Shown one piece after another: positions 27,974-40,669 of a DNA stretch of 64,000 nt. Within the stretch, counting starts at the first letter, position 1; every line of letters starts with the position of its first letter. The position numbers were made by a program, and so were the translations under genes. The notes beneath the pieces are model-generated. The model was not told the DNA's origin, did no database searches, and was given only the letters and a program-made list of their open reading frames with translations. This stretch comes from Blastococcus sp. PRF04-17 (GTDB lineage Bacteria; Actinomycetota; Actinomycetes; Mycobacteriales; Geodermatophilaceae): NCBI RefSeq assembly GCF_023016265.1, contig NZ_CP095412.1, forward strand, positions 3,906,001 through 3,970,000, written 5' to 3'.

Positions 27974-28770
27974 TCATGCCCCACCGTTCGCCGGCTGCCC
28001 GAGCTCGCGGACGCCGTCGACCCGACGTCCGAGGGTGGCCGTGACCCGTTCGGCGAGGGCCCGCGCCGCGAGGGCGGAGTCCTGCGGGTTCCGGCACAGC
28101 ACCAGCGAGGCGCCGACCGTGAGCGGAGCGAGCAGCCATGCCACGGGTCCTGCCTCCGCGGCGGTCCGCGCGTCGACCAGCACGCGGTCCCCTGGCCCCA
28201 GGCCCAGCCGATCGGCGAGTTGCGCGGCCGTCGCTGTCAGCCCCCGAGGGTGAGTTCGAGGCCGCCTGCCACGAGTCCCGGCGCGGCCGGGTCCGGTGGG
28301 TCGTAGGGGAAGAACGCGTCGCCGTGGGCGCGCGCCTCGAGCGCGTAGTCGCGCGCGGAGCCCGCGTAACCGGCCATGCCCATCCCGAGGGGGTGCAGCG
28401 AGAGGCCGAGCAGCTGCTCGACACCGACGTCCTCCAGGGCGTCCAGCCGCGCCTGCTCGGCCAGCACCACGTCGGCCTCGGCCAGCCGCCCGTCGTCCTC
28501 GGCGGCGGTGTCGAGCACGGCGGCTCCGCAGCTCCAGGCGGCCAGCAGCACCGCGGCCGTCTGCCAGTGCACCGGGAGCGCGACGGCGACGGTGCTGCCA
28601 CGGCCGACGTCGAACTCGTCCTGCAGCAGATTGGCCGTCTTGGCCACCCAGTTGCCGAACGTGGCTCCGGACAGCTCGACCCGTTCGCCGGTGGCGTCGT
28701 CGTAGTACGTGATGAGCGGGGCCGCCGCGTCCCGGCGGAGTGCGTCGCGAAGCAGGTCCGCCGGTGTCAC
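27974..28770 (-). CDS. TIGR03089 family protein (frameshifted)
   Basis: About 265 aa after repair. The start VTPADLLRDALRRDAAAPLI and the middle part resemble a truncated AMP-binding-enzyme N-terminus (TYYDDATGERVELSGATFGNWVAKTANLL), as in the actinobacterial TIGR03089 family of unknown function. The frame breaks at a GGGGG run (minus strand, 28241-28245): GLELTLGG is followed by a stop, while LTATAAQLADRLGLGPGDRV and WLLAPLTVGASLVLCRN continue one base over. GTG 28770 has GAAGGA upstream. In many actinobacteria this family lies beside LCP/cell-wall genes, as here. Confidence 0.75.
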
Positions 28771-29010
28771 GTTCGTCCTTCCGTCGGCGTGGGTCGAGGG
28801 CCGGGACGGACTGCTCCGGTTCACGAGGGGGCGCCCGACGCGTCGCGGCCCGTGATTGCTGCGGCCATTGTGAACGAGTGGGCTCGCGGGACGACCGCCG
28901 GCCGTGTCGAACGGTCCCGGCGCTCAGGGTGCGTGCTTACCATCGGCATCGTCCGTCCGCCTGACCGCGCGTGCCGCCCGCTCGGGCGTTCCCGCGGTCC
29001 GGCCGGGCCG

Positions 29011-29016
29011 TATGGT
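29011..29016 (+). promoter_or_regulatory. -10 box of the LCP gene
   Basis: TATGGT, 26 bases before the GTG at 29043, leaving room for a leader of about 20 nt that contains the GAGGAAA ribosome site. Confidence 0.35.
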
Positions 29017-29042
29017 CCCCGTCCCTGACAGTGAGGAAACCG

Positions 29043-30732
29043 GTGAGCCGACCGCGTGACCCGCAGGTGGGGACGTTGGGCACGCGCCCGCTCCCGCCGC
29101 GACTGGACCCCCGCGCCGGCCGGCCGCCGCGGGTGTCGTCGTCGCGGCCCCGGGGCGGTGCCCGCCCGGGTCCGCGGGACGGCGTCCGCCCGCCCGCACG
29201 GCCGACCGGCCGTGCCGCGATGGCCGCCGAGCCCGCTGCCGATCCCGGCTTCGGCCGGGTGCTCGGCCTGACGACGGTCGGCGCCGTGCTCCCCGGCGTG
29301 GCCTTCCTCGCGGCCGGCTACCGGCGGGTCGGCTGGCTGCTCCTCACCGCTCTCGCCGGCCTGCTCGCCCTGGGCGCCTGGCTGGCGACCGGGGGCAGCA
29401 CGTCGCCATCCGCCTGGCCGTGAGCCCGACCGGCCTGCTGCTGGTCATCGCCGCGGCGGTGGGGGTGGCGATCGTCTGGTCCCTGGTGGTGATCGCCGGG
29501 TACCGGGTCCTCGCCCCCGACAGCACGACCCGCGGCCAGCACCTCGTCGGCGGGCTCCTGGTGACCATGCTCGCGTTCGGCGTCGCGGCGCCGGCCTTCG
29601 AGGCCGCGCACCTGGCCTCGGTCCAGCGCAACCTCATCACCGGTCTGTTCGACGACGACGGCACGTCCGCCACGGTGCCCGACACGGCTGCGGTCGACCC
29701 GTGGGGCGGCAAGGACCGCGTCAACGTCCTCCTCCTCGGCGGGGACGGCGGTGAGGGGCGGGAGGGCGTCCGGCCCGACACGATCATCGTCGCGAGCATC
29801 GACACGCAGACCGGCGCCACCACCACCTTCAGCCTGCCGCGCAACCTGGAGGAGCTGCCCTTCCCCGAGGACAGCCCGCTGCACGAGGTGTACCCCGACG
29901 GGTTCTGGGCCGGCAGCGAGAGCGAGAGCCTGCTCAACGCCGTGTACCGCAACGGTCCCGCCGAGTACCCCGACATCCTGGGGCCGACGGACAACCCCGG
30001 TGCGGACTTCATGAAGCTCGGCGTGGGCGAGGCACTGGGCCTTCCCATCGACTACTACGTGCTGGTCAACCTCGACGGGTTCAGCCAGCTGATCGACGCC
30101 CTCGGCGGGATCACCGTCAACGTGAACTACTGGGTGCCGATCGGCGGCGAGCCGTCCCTGGGCCACCTGCCCAACGACTACATCGCGCCCGGCCCGAACC
30201 AGCACATGGACGGCGAGATGGCGCTGCACTACGCCCGCGGCCGCTTCGGTCTGTCGGACTACCAGCGCATGGACCGCCAGCGCTGCATGATCAACGCGAT
30301 CGTCGAGGCGGCCGACCCGATGACCCTGCTCGCGCGCTACCAGCAGATCGCGGCGACCACGCAGGACATCGTCACGACCGACATCCCGCAGTCGGTGGTG
30401 GGCGACTTCGCCGACCTGGCGCTCAAGGTCAAGGAGGCCGGGATCCGCAGCGTCGTCTTCGACGACACGGTGATCCGGCCGGCCTACCCGGACTACGACC
30501 TGATGCGGACGATCGTCCAGGACGCGCTGGTCACCGAGCCGGCGCCGGCTCCCTCCTCCGCCCCAGCGCCGGGTGGCTCGACCGGCGGTGGCACGTCGGC
30601 GGCGGAGCCACGGGCAACGGCACTCCGTCGACCGCCGCACCCTCCGAGGTGGACGTGGCCGCGGACGCCTGCGCCTACGACCCGGTCGAGGCCGAGCAGG
30701 CGCTGGCCGACGGTGAGCCCCCGACGCGCTGA
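29043..30732 (+). CDS. LytR-CpsA-Psr (LCP) family ligase (two frameshifts)
   Basis: About 563 aa after repair. A basic, Pro-rich cytoplasmic N-terminus is followed by four hydrophobic segments, then the extracellular LCP domain: DRVNVLLLGGDGGEGREGVRPDTIIVASI, FSLPRNLEELPFP, INALGG-type DALGGITVNVNYWV, HMDGEMALHYARGR and DYQRMDRQRCMI. LCP enzymes transfer polyprenyl-linked glycopolymers to peptidoglycan. Frameshift 1 is at GGGGG 29391-29395 between helices (LATGG / QHVAIRLAVSPTG). Frameshift 2 is near 30590-30605 in the Ser/Gly/Pro-rich tail, after which the plausible end is ADACAYDPVEAEQALADGEP. GTG 29043 with GAGGAAA. Adjacent to surface-polymer genes, fitting its role. Confidence 0.88.
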
Positions 30733-30796
30733 CGACCCTCGCGCTCACGACCCCACGCGCTGACGACCCACGCGCTCACGACCCCACGCGTTGACG
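30726..30796. repeat. 15-16 bp tandem repeat duplicating the LCP stop-codon region
   Basis: Four to five units of about GCGCT(G/C)ACGACCCCAC start at 30726, 30741, 30757, 30772 and 30788; the first unit contains the LCP stop codon. It fills the gap before the convergent GT-C gene. Confidence 0.8.
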
Positions 30797-30807
30797 AGTG
30801 ACCGGGG

Positions 30808-32831
30808 TCAGTCCCCGCCGCTGGTCAGGGGGACGACCGTCCCGTCCGCCTCGACCAGGCCCAGCGTGAGCTCGACCGGGTGCTCCAGGACCTTGTCCGG
30901 AGCCTCCTCCAGCGTCCGCTCCCAGATGGTCTGGACGTAGCCGATCGTCGGTGTGGGCGCCTCGCCCTCCCACGGGATCGCGTCGGGGGCCTGGGTCACC
31001 AGCACCGCGGGGCCGCCGCCCAGCGCTTCGCGTGCATCGGCGAGAGCCGCGCGCCGGGGCTTCGCCACGCTGTAGGTGGGGACGTCGCAGAGCACGATCA
31101 CGGTGGGCAGCAGGGTGTCCTGCTCGGTGACGATGGTCGGCCGGCCGTCGATCGCTCCGCACACCGTCCGCAGGGCGCTCAGCGCGCCCGCGTAGTTCTT
31201 CTCCGACCAGAGAGCGCTCGCGGTCTGCACCGGCAGCACGATGGCGCTGACCACCAGGGCGGCCGCCAGGATCGCCCCCAGCGGCCGCAGGCGCAACGAC
31301 AGCTGGCGAGCGACCCAGGCGGTCGCCAGGAGCAGTCCGGGCACCACGACCGGCAGGAAGCGGCGCATGGCCCAGATCTGGTCCGGGGCGATGCTCGGCT
31401 GCGTCAGGTACAGCGCAGCGCTGGGGAGCAGGAGGGCCGAGAGCCACAGCAGCCGAGCCGAGTCCGACCGCGTTCCCAGTGCCAGCCAGGCCAGCAGCCC
31501 GATGAGCCCGGCGACGACGACCGGCCACCCGTGGTACCAGCTCAGCCACTGGAAGGAGTCCTCGGCGTAGGTGCGCGTCCCGTCCACCGGCGAGTCGTTG
31601 AGGGCCTGGAGTCCGGCGATCAGGGGCACGTCGACCGGCCCCCGTGCCACGTGCCACCAGGGGCGCGTGGCCAGGACGGCGAAGGCCACGGCGCCGAGAG
31701 CGGCGCCGGCCAGCGCGGCCCGCGAGACCACGCGGGGGATCGCGGGGTGGCGGCGTGCCGGCACCACGACGGCCGCGGCGGCGAGCACCGTCGCGACGAG
31801 AACCGCGGCGCCCAGCATCGAGAACTGCGAGCGGAGGTCGGCGATGTACCGGCCGCTGTAGAAGTACAGGTCGGCGAAGCCGAGCAGCAGTCCCGGGAGA
31901 CTCCCGAGCAGCACCGACGCTGCCGCCCAGCGCCGGATACCCCCGGGGGGCCGGGATGGACGACCGCCGCGACGGCGAGCCCGCCGACGACGCCGATCAG
32001 CGGCAGCGTGCCGTCGATGCGGGCGAGCGCGACGCCGCCGAAGGCGACGCCGGCGGCGACGTACGCGGGCAGACGGTCGCTCTTCCAGGCGTCCCACAGC
32101 AGGGACGCCCCGAGGAAGGTGAACGTCAGCGCGAGCGGCTCGGAGTACATCGCCCGGCTGAACTCGAGCATCGGCAGGGACACCGCCAGTGCCAGCACCG
32201 GGACCAGGGCCCACAACGGACCGACGAGGCGCCTGCCGAGGACGTAGAGGGCGAGCAGGGCTGCCGCTCCGCAGGCCAGGTTGCCCCAGAAGACGGCGTT
32301 CTCGCCGAAGACCCATCCCGCCGACGCCGACACCGCCGCCACGAGGTGGTTGCCCTGGGGCTCCAGGACGCCGTCGACGAGGTAGAAGCCCGAGGCCTCG
32401 GTGCTGCCGGGGGGTACCGGGATCTCCGGGCTCCTGTTGTTCAGCAACCACAGGGCGGCCAGGGTGTAGACGTCGGGGTCGCGGCCGACACGGATCCGTT
32501 CGCCGAGGTAGGGCAGGTTGAGCAGGAACCACGCCCCGGACACGCCGAGGGCGAGCAGCGACCCGACCGCCGACCACACGGTCCGACCGCCGCCGGCCGG
32601 GAGGAACCACCAGGTGAGCGCTACGAGCACCAGGGTCACCGGGGCGACGACGACTGGGCGGAAGAAGCCCCCGACGTAGGCCACGGCGGACACGTAGCAG
32701 AACACCAGGAAGGCCAGGAGCAGCCGCTCCGGGATGCTCGCGACCGCGGACCACACCGCGTCGCTCCCCGTGCGGGTCCCGGACCGCTCAGGTGAGAGGC
32801 GGCGCTCCGACTCCCGGACGTCGGCGGTCAT
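30808..32831 (-). CDS. GT-C type membrane glycosyltransferase (frameshifted)
   Basis: About 674 aa after repair with roughly 11-13 membrane helices. After the first helices comes an extracytoplasmic loop with GRDPDVYTLAALW and SGFYLVDG, resembling the Asp-containing first loop of GT39/ArnT-like enzymes that use polyprenyl-phosphate sugars. Further helices include LEFSRAMYSEPLALTF and RRFLPVVVPGLLLATAW. A soluble C-terminal domain (about 130 aa) ends the protein. The frame is lost at 31940-31944 (GGGGG on the minus strand) between VVHPGPPG and GIRRWAAASVLLG; one extra G restores it. ATG 32831 follows a purine-rich GGGGGAACCAGGGG. Exact sugar unknown. Confidence 0.75.
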
Positions 32832-33178
32832 CCCCTGGTTCCCCCAGCAACTTCTGTTCTCTCACGGCGTCTCTCCAGCAGTATTCATCGATCACTCTCC
32901 GCACAGGGCAGCGCCCTGGCACCCCGGGCCGGGAGCCAGACCCCGGACCGCCCGGTCCGGTCGGGGGCATGACATCGGCCACAGAGGTCCGATCAGGCAC
33001 CTGAGCTGCGCCTACTCTGATGACGGTCCGCGGCGAGTCGGATACGCACCGTGGTGCTGCTGAGCTATGTTCGACGCACCTCGTCCGTTGCCCGAGTCGT
33101 CTCACGTCCGCCGTGCAAGGCGCCGGCGGTTGATGTGACCCCCGTGGACCGACGACCGACGCCTATCGGAGGAATCAA
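32832..33178. other. Intergenic region (347 bp) between divergent GT-C and amidase genes
   Basis: No coding potential recognised. Holds a short hairpin (CCGGACC GCCC GGTCCGG, 32943-32960), two weak -10-like boxes toward the amidase (TACTCT near 33011, TATGTT near 33066) and the GGAGGA ribosome site just before GTG 33179. No repeats or mobile-element ends seen. Confidence 0.5.
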
Positions 33179-34973
33179 GTGCGGCGCATCATTGCCGGCT
33201 CCATCGCCTTCCTCGTGCTCAGCGGGACCCTCCTGACCCTTCCCGTGTACGCAGCCCCCGGGCCCGAGGCCGTGCCCGTCGAGACCTCCGAGGAGGAGCT
33301 GGCGCTCGGATCGGTCGAGGAGCCGGCCGCCGCCGCGGACGTCCAGGAAGGTACGACCGCCCCGGTCGACGGTGTTCCGGACGAGTCCCCGGTGCTGACC
33401 CTCCGGGAGGTGGACGTCGCGTCGTTCTCCCTGGTGGGGGTGAGCTGGGTCTTCGACCCCGCCGTGACCGACACGCTGATCCAGGTGCGCGTGCGGGACG
33501 CCGACGGCGACTGGGGCGGCTGGACGGAGGCGTCGACGGAGACCGCCGTGCAGGACGGTGACGAGACCTCCCCGCGGCGCCCCGTGGCGGCACGGAGCCG
33601 CTGTGGACGGGGCCGGGCACCGGGGTCGAGGTCGAGCTCGTCACCCGGTCCGGTGCCCAGCCGTCGGACGTCCGCCTGCACCTGATCGATCCAGGCGAGA
33701 GCGAGGCGGACGCCGTCGTCGAGCCCCCGGACATCCAGGACACCGCGGACGCGGCCTCGGCGATGCCGGCGGTCTACTCGCGCGCCCAGTGGGGAGCCGA
33801 CGAGTCCCTCATGACGTGGACGCCCCGGGTGGCGTCGACGCTCAAGGCGGCCACCGTCCACCACACCGCCGGCAGCAACAGCTACGCCGCCGCCGACGTC
33901 CCGGGGATCCTGCGCGGCATCTACCGCTACCACGCGGTCACGCTCGGCTGGGGGGACATCGGCTACAACGCGCTGGTCGACAAGTACGGCCGGATCTGGG
34001 AAGGGCGGGCCGGCGGCCTGGCCCAGCCCGTCGTCGGTGCCCACGCCGGCGGTTTCAACACCTACACCTTCGGCGTCTCGATGCTCGGCAACTACGACGT
34101 CGTACCGACGACGCCGGCCATGATCAACTCGGTGTCCTCGATCATCGGCTGGAAGCTCGGCCTGCACAACGTGGACCCGTACGGCTCCGCGGTGCTGACG
34201 TCCGGGGGGACGAACAAGTACGCGGCGGGCACCGCCGTCCGGTTGCCGGCGATCTTCGCTCACCGCGACACCAAGTCCACCGCCTGCCCGGGCAAGTACG
34301 GCGTGGCCAAGATGGGGGAGATCCGAGCCCGGGCCTTCGGCTACGACATGGCGGAGTCCTACGTCCGCGCGCTGTACCAGGACATGATGGGCCGCGGGGC
34401 CGATGCCACCGGCCTGCGCAACTGGACGACCCTGCTCTCGGGGGAGCCAGTCGCCGCGCGATCTCGGCGGGCATCGCGAACAGCCAGGAATACCGCAGGC
34501 TGGTGATCACCCAGTCCTACCAGCGGGTCCTGGGCAGGAACCCGGACCCCGGGGGCATGGTCACGTGGATGGCCGCCCTCGCCGACGGCACGGTCCGCCT
34601 CGACACGATCGGGCCGACCCTCATGTCGAGCGAGGAGTTCTACCTGCGCGGTGGCAGCAGCGACACCGGCTTCGTGAACAACATCTACCAGGCAGCCCTG
34701 GGGCGCGGCGCCACGGCCTGGGAGGTCGACCACTGGGGGGCCGTGCGCCGGGCCCGTGGGCCGGAGCCGGTCCTGGCCGGCGTCTGGGGCTCGCCGGAGG
34801 CAGCCAAGCGACGAGTGGGCCAGACCTACGCGTACTACCTGGGCCGGTCGGCCGGGGCTCCGGAACAGGAGTACTGGCTGCCGGTGGTGGCCGGGTCCGG
34901 TGACGAGCAACTGCGGGAAGAGGTCGTGGTCAGCAGTGAGTACACCCAGCGCGCCCAATCGCGGTTCCCGTGA
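33179..34973 (+). CDS. Secreted N-acetylmuramoyl-L-alanine amidase (PGRP-type) with DUF4214 repeats (two frameshifts)
   Basis: About 598 aa after repair. Signal peptide (RRIIAGSIAFLVLSGTLLTL, cleavage near VYA), a beta-rich region (ADGDWGGWTEAS), then an amidase_2/PGRP domain: YSRAQWGADESL, zinc ligands in TVHHTAGSN and IFAHRDTKSTACPG, and GYNALVDKYGRIWEGRAGG. Four DUF4214 repeats follow (MMGRGADATGLRNW, VLGRNPDPGGMVTW, ALGRGATAWEVDHW, YLGRSAGAPEQEYW), ending SSEYTQRAQSRFP. Frameshift 1 is at CCCC 33580-33583 before GGTEPLW; frameshift 2 is at GGGGG 34440-34444 inside the first repeat; each needs one extra base. Cleaves the peptide from peptidoglycan. Start supported by GGAGGA. Confidence 0.85.
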
Positions 34974-34998
34974 CGTCTCAGCAGTGGGACCGTCTGCG

Positions 34999-36942
<1,944 letters not shown>

Positions 36943-36944
36943 TC

Positions 36945-36985
36945 GCCGGGGGCCGGCGGGACGGTGCGTCCCGCCGGCCCCCGGC
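36945..36985. terminator. 18-bp bidirectional terminator hairpin
   Basis: A perfect 18-bp GC stem (36945-36962 with 36968-36985) and a 5-nt loop GGTGC, between the convergent SpoIID and wzt genes (stops at 36942 and 36992). No T tract. Confidence 0.7.
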
Positions 36986-36991
36986 CCGGGC

Positions 36992-38202
36992 TCAGCGGAC
37001 GGGGGCGGCTGCGGCGGGCTCGATCCCGGTGACGGAGATGCCGGAGACACCCACCGGACCGACGGCCTGCCCGTTGCCGTCCACCTCCAGCCGGGCGGCC
37101 TGCGACAGCCGCGCGAACGCCGGCCCGCCCCACTCGGCCAGTGCCCCGTGTACGTGGTACTGCCCCTCGCCGAGCCGCAGGCCGGACAGGCGGACGTCGA
37201 CCTCGCGGCGTCCCTGCAGCGGCTCGAGAGGAATGCCCAGCAACTGGGTGTTGGTGCCGAAGATGGGCTGGCCGGTCGGGGTGTCGATGCCGATGCCGAG
37301 GACCCAGTCCTCCAAGCGCTCGTCCGCCTCGACCGTCACGCGGAGGACCAGGTCCTCCTCCGGGACCGGGGTCAGCACCGGCCGGCCCTCGCCGTCGAGG
37401 ACCTGCACGCCCAGGACGCGCGCGGAGGCCCCCGGCCGGTGGCCGCCATCTCCGTCGTGGCCTGCTCGTCGAAGTCGGCCCGGAGGACCTTGGTGGCCTC
37501 TCGGGCCGTCCCGTCGGCGAGCACGCGGCCGTTCTCCAGCACGACGGCCCGGTTGCAGATCTCGACGACCTGGTCGAGCGCGTGGGTCACCAGGACGATG
37601 GTCCGGCCCTCGTGCTGGAAGCGCTTGATGCGGTCCAGGCACTTGCGCTGGAACGGCTCGTCGCCCACCGCCAGCACCTCGTCGACCAGGAGGATGTCCG
37701 GGTCCACGTGCACCGCGACGGCGAACGCCAGCCGGACGTACATGCCCGACGAGTAGAACTTCACCTGGGTGTCGATGAACTTCTCGATGCCGGAGAAGTC
37801 GACGATGGCGTCGAAGTGCCGATCGGTCTGCTGGCGGGTCAGCCCCAGGATCGCCGCGTTCAGGTAGACGTTGTCCCGTCCGGTGAGGTCCGGGTGGAAG
37901 CCGGCCCCGAGCTCGAGCAGGGCGGCCAGGCGACCGCGCCGGAGAACCGTGCCGGAGGTGGGCTGGATGATGCCGCCGATGGCCTTGAGCAGGGTGCTCT
38001 TCCCCGAGCCGTTGGGTCCGATGAGGCCGACCGTCGTGCCGGCGTCGATCGTGAGGTCGACGTCGCGCAGGGCCCAGAAGTCCTCGCGGTGCCGGCGCGA
38101 CATCGCCGCGTTGACGATCCGCTCCTTGATGGACTTGTCCTTGCGGATGACGAACCGCTTGCTCAGCCCTTCGACCTGGATGACGGCCGGGGTGTCAGAC
38201 AT
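36992..38202 (-). CDS. wzt: Polysaccharide ABC exporter ATPase with C-terminal carbohydrate-binding domain (Wzt-like, frameshifted)
   Basis: About 403 aa after repair. ATPase domain: Walker A GLIGPNGSGKSTLLKAI, LELGAGFHPDLTGRDNV, signature YSSGMYVRLAFAVA, Walker B DPDILLVDEVLAVGD and switch His in VTHALDQV, as in Wzt/TagH exporters. The C-terminal 140 residues (VLGVQVLDGEGRPVL ... FGTNTQLLGIPLEPL) form the Wzt_C beta-sandwich that recognises the terminated polymer. The frame is lost between ATGRG and ASARVLG at a GGGGG run (minus strand, 37429-37433). ATG 38202 is 2 nt after the permease stop, with AGGAG. Powers export with the adjacent Wzm. Confidence 0.9.
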
Positions 38203-38204
38203 GC

Positions 38205-39113
38205 TCACAGCTCCTGTGCGAAATTGCCCTCGAGCCGGTTGAACAGCCGCTGGCTCAACCAGAGCAGGACGGTGCCGATGGCGAGGGCGACGAGCAGCCG
38301 GGTGGCCAGGCCGTCGGGTACGGGCTCATCGGTACCGGCGACCCACAGCGCGCGCTGCATGCCGAGTACCGCCAGGGTGACGGGGTTGTTCAGGTACAGG
38401 TCCGCCGCCCAGCTGCCACCGATGGCGTCCTGGACCAACCGCCACGAGTAGACGATCGGGGAGGCCCAGAAGAGGATCGTGAGGACGATCTCCACGAGGT
38501 ACTGGACGTCGCGCAGGTAGACGTTCACCGCCGCGAGAGCCAGTCCGATGGCCGTGCCGAAGGTCAGGACGACCGCCAGGGACAGGGGGAGGTACCACAG
38601 CCGGCTCCCGGTGGGGACGCGATCGGTGATGATCACCGCGGCCGCCAGGATCACCATCTGCGTGCCGAAGTTGAACAGCCCCGACCCCACCGTGCTCAAG
38701 GGGAAGACCTCGCGCGGGAGGTAGACCTTCCGCACCAGTCCCGCGTTGCCGACGATCGACCCGGTGCTGGAGCTGACGATCTCCTGGAACAGCTGCCAGA
38801 CGATCAGACCGGTGAAGATGTAGATCGCGAAGTCGGGGATCGCGCGCTCGGCGCCGAGGAACTTGCCGATCGCCACGTAGTAGACGATCAGGATCGACAG
38901 CGGTCGCAGCAGGCTCCAGAGGAAGCCCAGGGAGCTGTCCTTGTACCGGGCCTTGAGCTCCCGTCGGACCAGGAGGGCCAGGAGCTCGCGCCGTCCGAAG
39001 ATCTCCCGGATCGAGCGGATCGTGCCCGTGACGAAGCCGCCGCTGGGCGCGCTGGCCTGCCAGGGCTCCTCGCGGAGCCGGGCGCTGCGCGCCACGGCCT
39101 CAGGGTTTCTCAT
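38205..39113 (-). CDS. wzm: Polysaccharide ABC exporter permease (Wzm-like)
   Basis: 302 aa, ABC-2 type with six membrane helices. Hallmarks: RRELLALLVRRELKARYKDS before helix 1, LGFLWSLLRPLSILIVYYV, NAGLVRKVYLPREVFPLS, and VNVYLRDVQYLVEIVLTILFWASPIVY. Exports completed polysaccharide together with the Wzt ATPase downstream. ATG 39113 with GAGGAG upstream. It is separated by only 38 bp from the glycosyltransferase gene upstream, so likely in the same operon. Confidence 0.92.
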   Translation of the reverse strand: MRNPEAVARSARLREEPWQASAPSGGFVTGTIRSIREIFGRRELLALLVRRELKARYKDSSLGFLWSLLRPLSILIVYYVAIGKFLGAERAIPDFAIYIFTGLIVWQLFQEIVSSSTGSIVGNAGLVRKVYLPREVFPLSTVGSGLFNFGTQMVILAAAVIITDRVPTGSRLWYLPLSLAVVLTFGTAIGLALAAVNVYLRDVQYLVEIVLTILFWASPIVYSWRLVQDAIGGSWAADLYLNNPVTLAVLGMQRALWVAGTDEPVPDGLATRLLVALAIGTVLLWLSQRLFNRLEGNFAQEL

Positions 39114-39151
39114 CGCTCCTCGTAGCTTCCCATCCGTGGCGTGAGCCGGCG

Positions 39152-40669
39152 TCAACCCGCCAGGGCATCCCACACGTCGTGTGCATACTGCTCCCACGTC
39201 CTCCGCGGGCGGGCGCGCGCCGCCGTGGCCAGCCGCCGGTGCGCCTCGTCGTCGGTGAGGACGGTGCGCAGGCCGGCAGCGATGCTCGAGTCGTCGCGCG
39301 GATCGACCAGGAGCGCTCCACCATCTGCCGCGATCTCCGCCATCGAGCCGAAGTTCGACGTGACGGCGGGGGTGCCGCAGGACAAGGCTTCGGCGACGGG
39401 GAGCCCGAAACCCTCGTTCAGGGACGGGAACACCATACATCTGGCCAGCCGGTAGGCCGCCCACAACGTGCTGTCCGACATCGTGGTGACCGTCTCCACG
39501 GGGCGCCCGCGGGCCTGCGCCACGGCGAGTTCCCTGGTGAAGCGCTCGTCGTTCCAGGACCGGCCGCCCACCAGGACGAGGTTGAAGCGCAGTCCCTCGC
39601 GCCACAGCAGTTCCGCGGCGTGCAGCAGGGCCAGGTGGTTCTTGCGCGGCTCGTGCGTGCCGACGCAGAGCACCATCGGCATGCCGGGGACCAGCAGCCG
39701 GGCACGGGCGTCGTCCAGCTCGTCCGGGGTGCTGCCGGGCACCTCGCCGGGCAACGGCTCGACGGAGATCTCGGGCCCCCCGGCGCCGACGGAGGACAGC
39801 ATCGTGCGCCACCCGCGGTACTCGGCCGCGGCCGCGGAGGAGATGGTCGACACCCGGTCCATGTGACGGACGGCGGCGAGGTTGGTCGCGAACGCCTCGC
39901 TCACGCCCATCGCCGTCGTCTCCCCGGTGGTCATGGGCACGCAGTCGAAGCCGATCACGCCGGTCCGGCACCTCGCGAACTGGGCGAGGGCGGCGATCCG
40001 CTCGTTGCGCGGGCGTTCCAGCGACAGCTCCGGCAGCAGGTACGTGGACTCCCACGGGACGACGACGACGTCCCGCTCGCCTGCCGGGCCAGGGGCGCCG
40101 TCGCCGGTCAGCGCCCTGGCGCACTCCGGCGGGGTCAGCAGCCGGAGGTGCCGGTACCCGCTGTCCCAGCCGACCAGCCGCAGCTCGTGCCCGGCGGCCC
40201 AGCGCCGGACCGTCTCGCGCGCCACCCGCTGGATGCCGGTCGCCAGACCGGCCCGCGCGGTGTGGTCCACGTCGACGAGCACGGCGCCGCGCAGCACGCG
40301 CACCTCCGGGCGGTGCCGGAATCCACCCAGCCAGGACGTCACCAACGGTGCGGTCCGCGAGCCGAACGCGGCACCCGGTCCGTCGAGCCGGATGGCGCGA
40401 ACGGTACGGCGGACCTCCGGCGCGGTCGCCAACCGGGCCTCGAGCACCGACAGGGCCAGCCACACGGCCGAGGCGTCCGCCGGTGCGAGGAGCCGCTCGA
40501 AGCGCGGGACGAGTTCGCCGCGGTCCCCGGGCGCCGGCTCCCCGGACAGCGTCGACACGATCGACGCGATCCGGTCGAGCAGCGCCGTCCGCTCGGCGGG
40601 GGAGACGGCGCGCAGCCGCGCGGACAGCGAGTGCGGCATGCCCACCTGCGCGGCGGTGCCGGTGCTCAT
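39152..40669 (-). CDS. Glycosyltransferase family 4-like protein (cassette copy B, third gene)
   Basis: 505 aa. C-terminal GT-B/GT4 donor domain with LCVGTHEPRKNHLALLHAAE, VGGRSWND and FPSLNEGFGLPVAEALSCG. The N-terminal region is unusual: about 120 residues of helix, then VLVDVDHTARAGLATGIQRV and VARETVRRW, a motif shared by four glycosyltransferases in this locus. It is closest to the gene at 43741-45234 (shared RTGVIGFDCVP, VPW.STY). ATG 40669 overlaps the upstream stop by 4 bp. Likely adds a sugar to the polymer exported by Wzm/Wzt; donor and linkage unknown. Confidence 0.85.
   Translation of the reverse strand: MSTGTAAQVGMPHSLSARLRAVSPAERTALLDRIASIVSTLSGEPAPGDRGELVPRFERLLAPADASAVWLALSVLEARLATAPEVRRTVRAIRLDGPGAAFGSRTAPLVTSWLGGFRHRPEVRVLRGAVLVDVDHTARAGLATGIQRVARETVRRWAAGHELRLVGWDSGYRHLRLLTPPECARALTGDGAPGPAGERDVVVVPWESTYLLPELSLERPRNERIAALAQFARCRTGVIGFDCVPMTTGETTAMGVSEAFATNLAAVRHMDRVSTISSAAAAEYRGWRTMLSSVGAGGPEISVEPLPGEVPGSTPDELDDARARLLVPGMPMVLCVGTHEPRKNHLALLHAAELLWREGLRFNLVLVGGRSWNDERFTRELAVAQARGRPVETVTTMSDSTLWAAYRLARCMVFPSLNEGFGLPVAEALSCGTPAVTSNFGSMAEIAADGGALLVDPRDDSSIAAGLRTVLTDDEAHRRLATAARARPRRTWEQYAHDVWDALAG

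Noticed and set aside
28981-29423. Separate small membrane protein gene before the LCP gene
   Set aside because: Its helices and its missing continuation match the N-terminus of LCP proteins; adding one G at 29391-29395 joins it in frame with the LCP domain.
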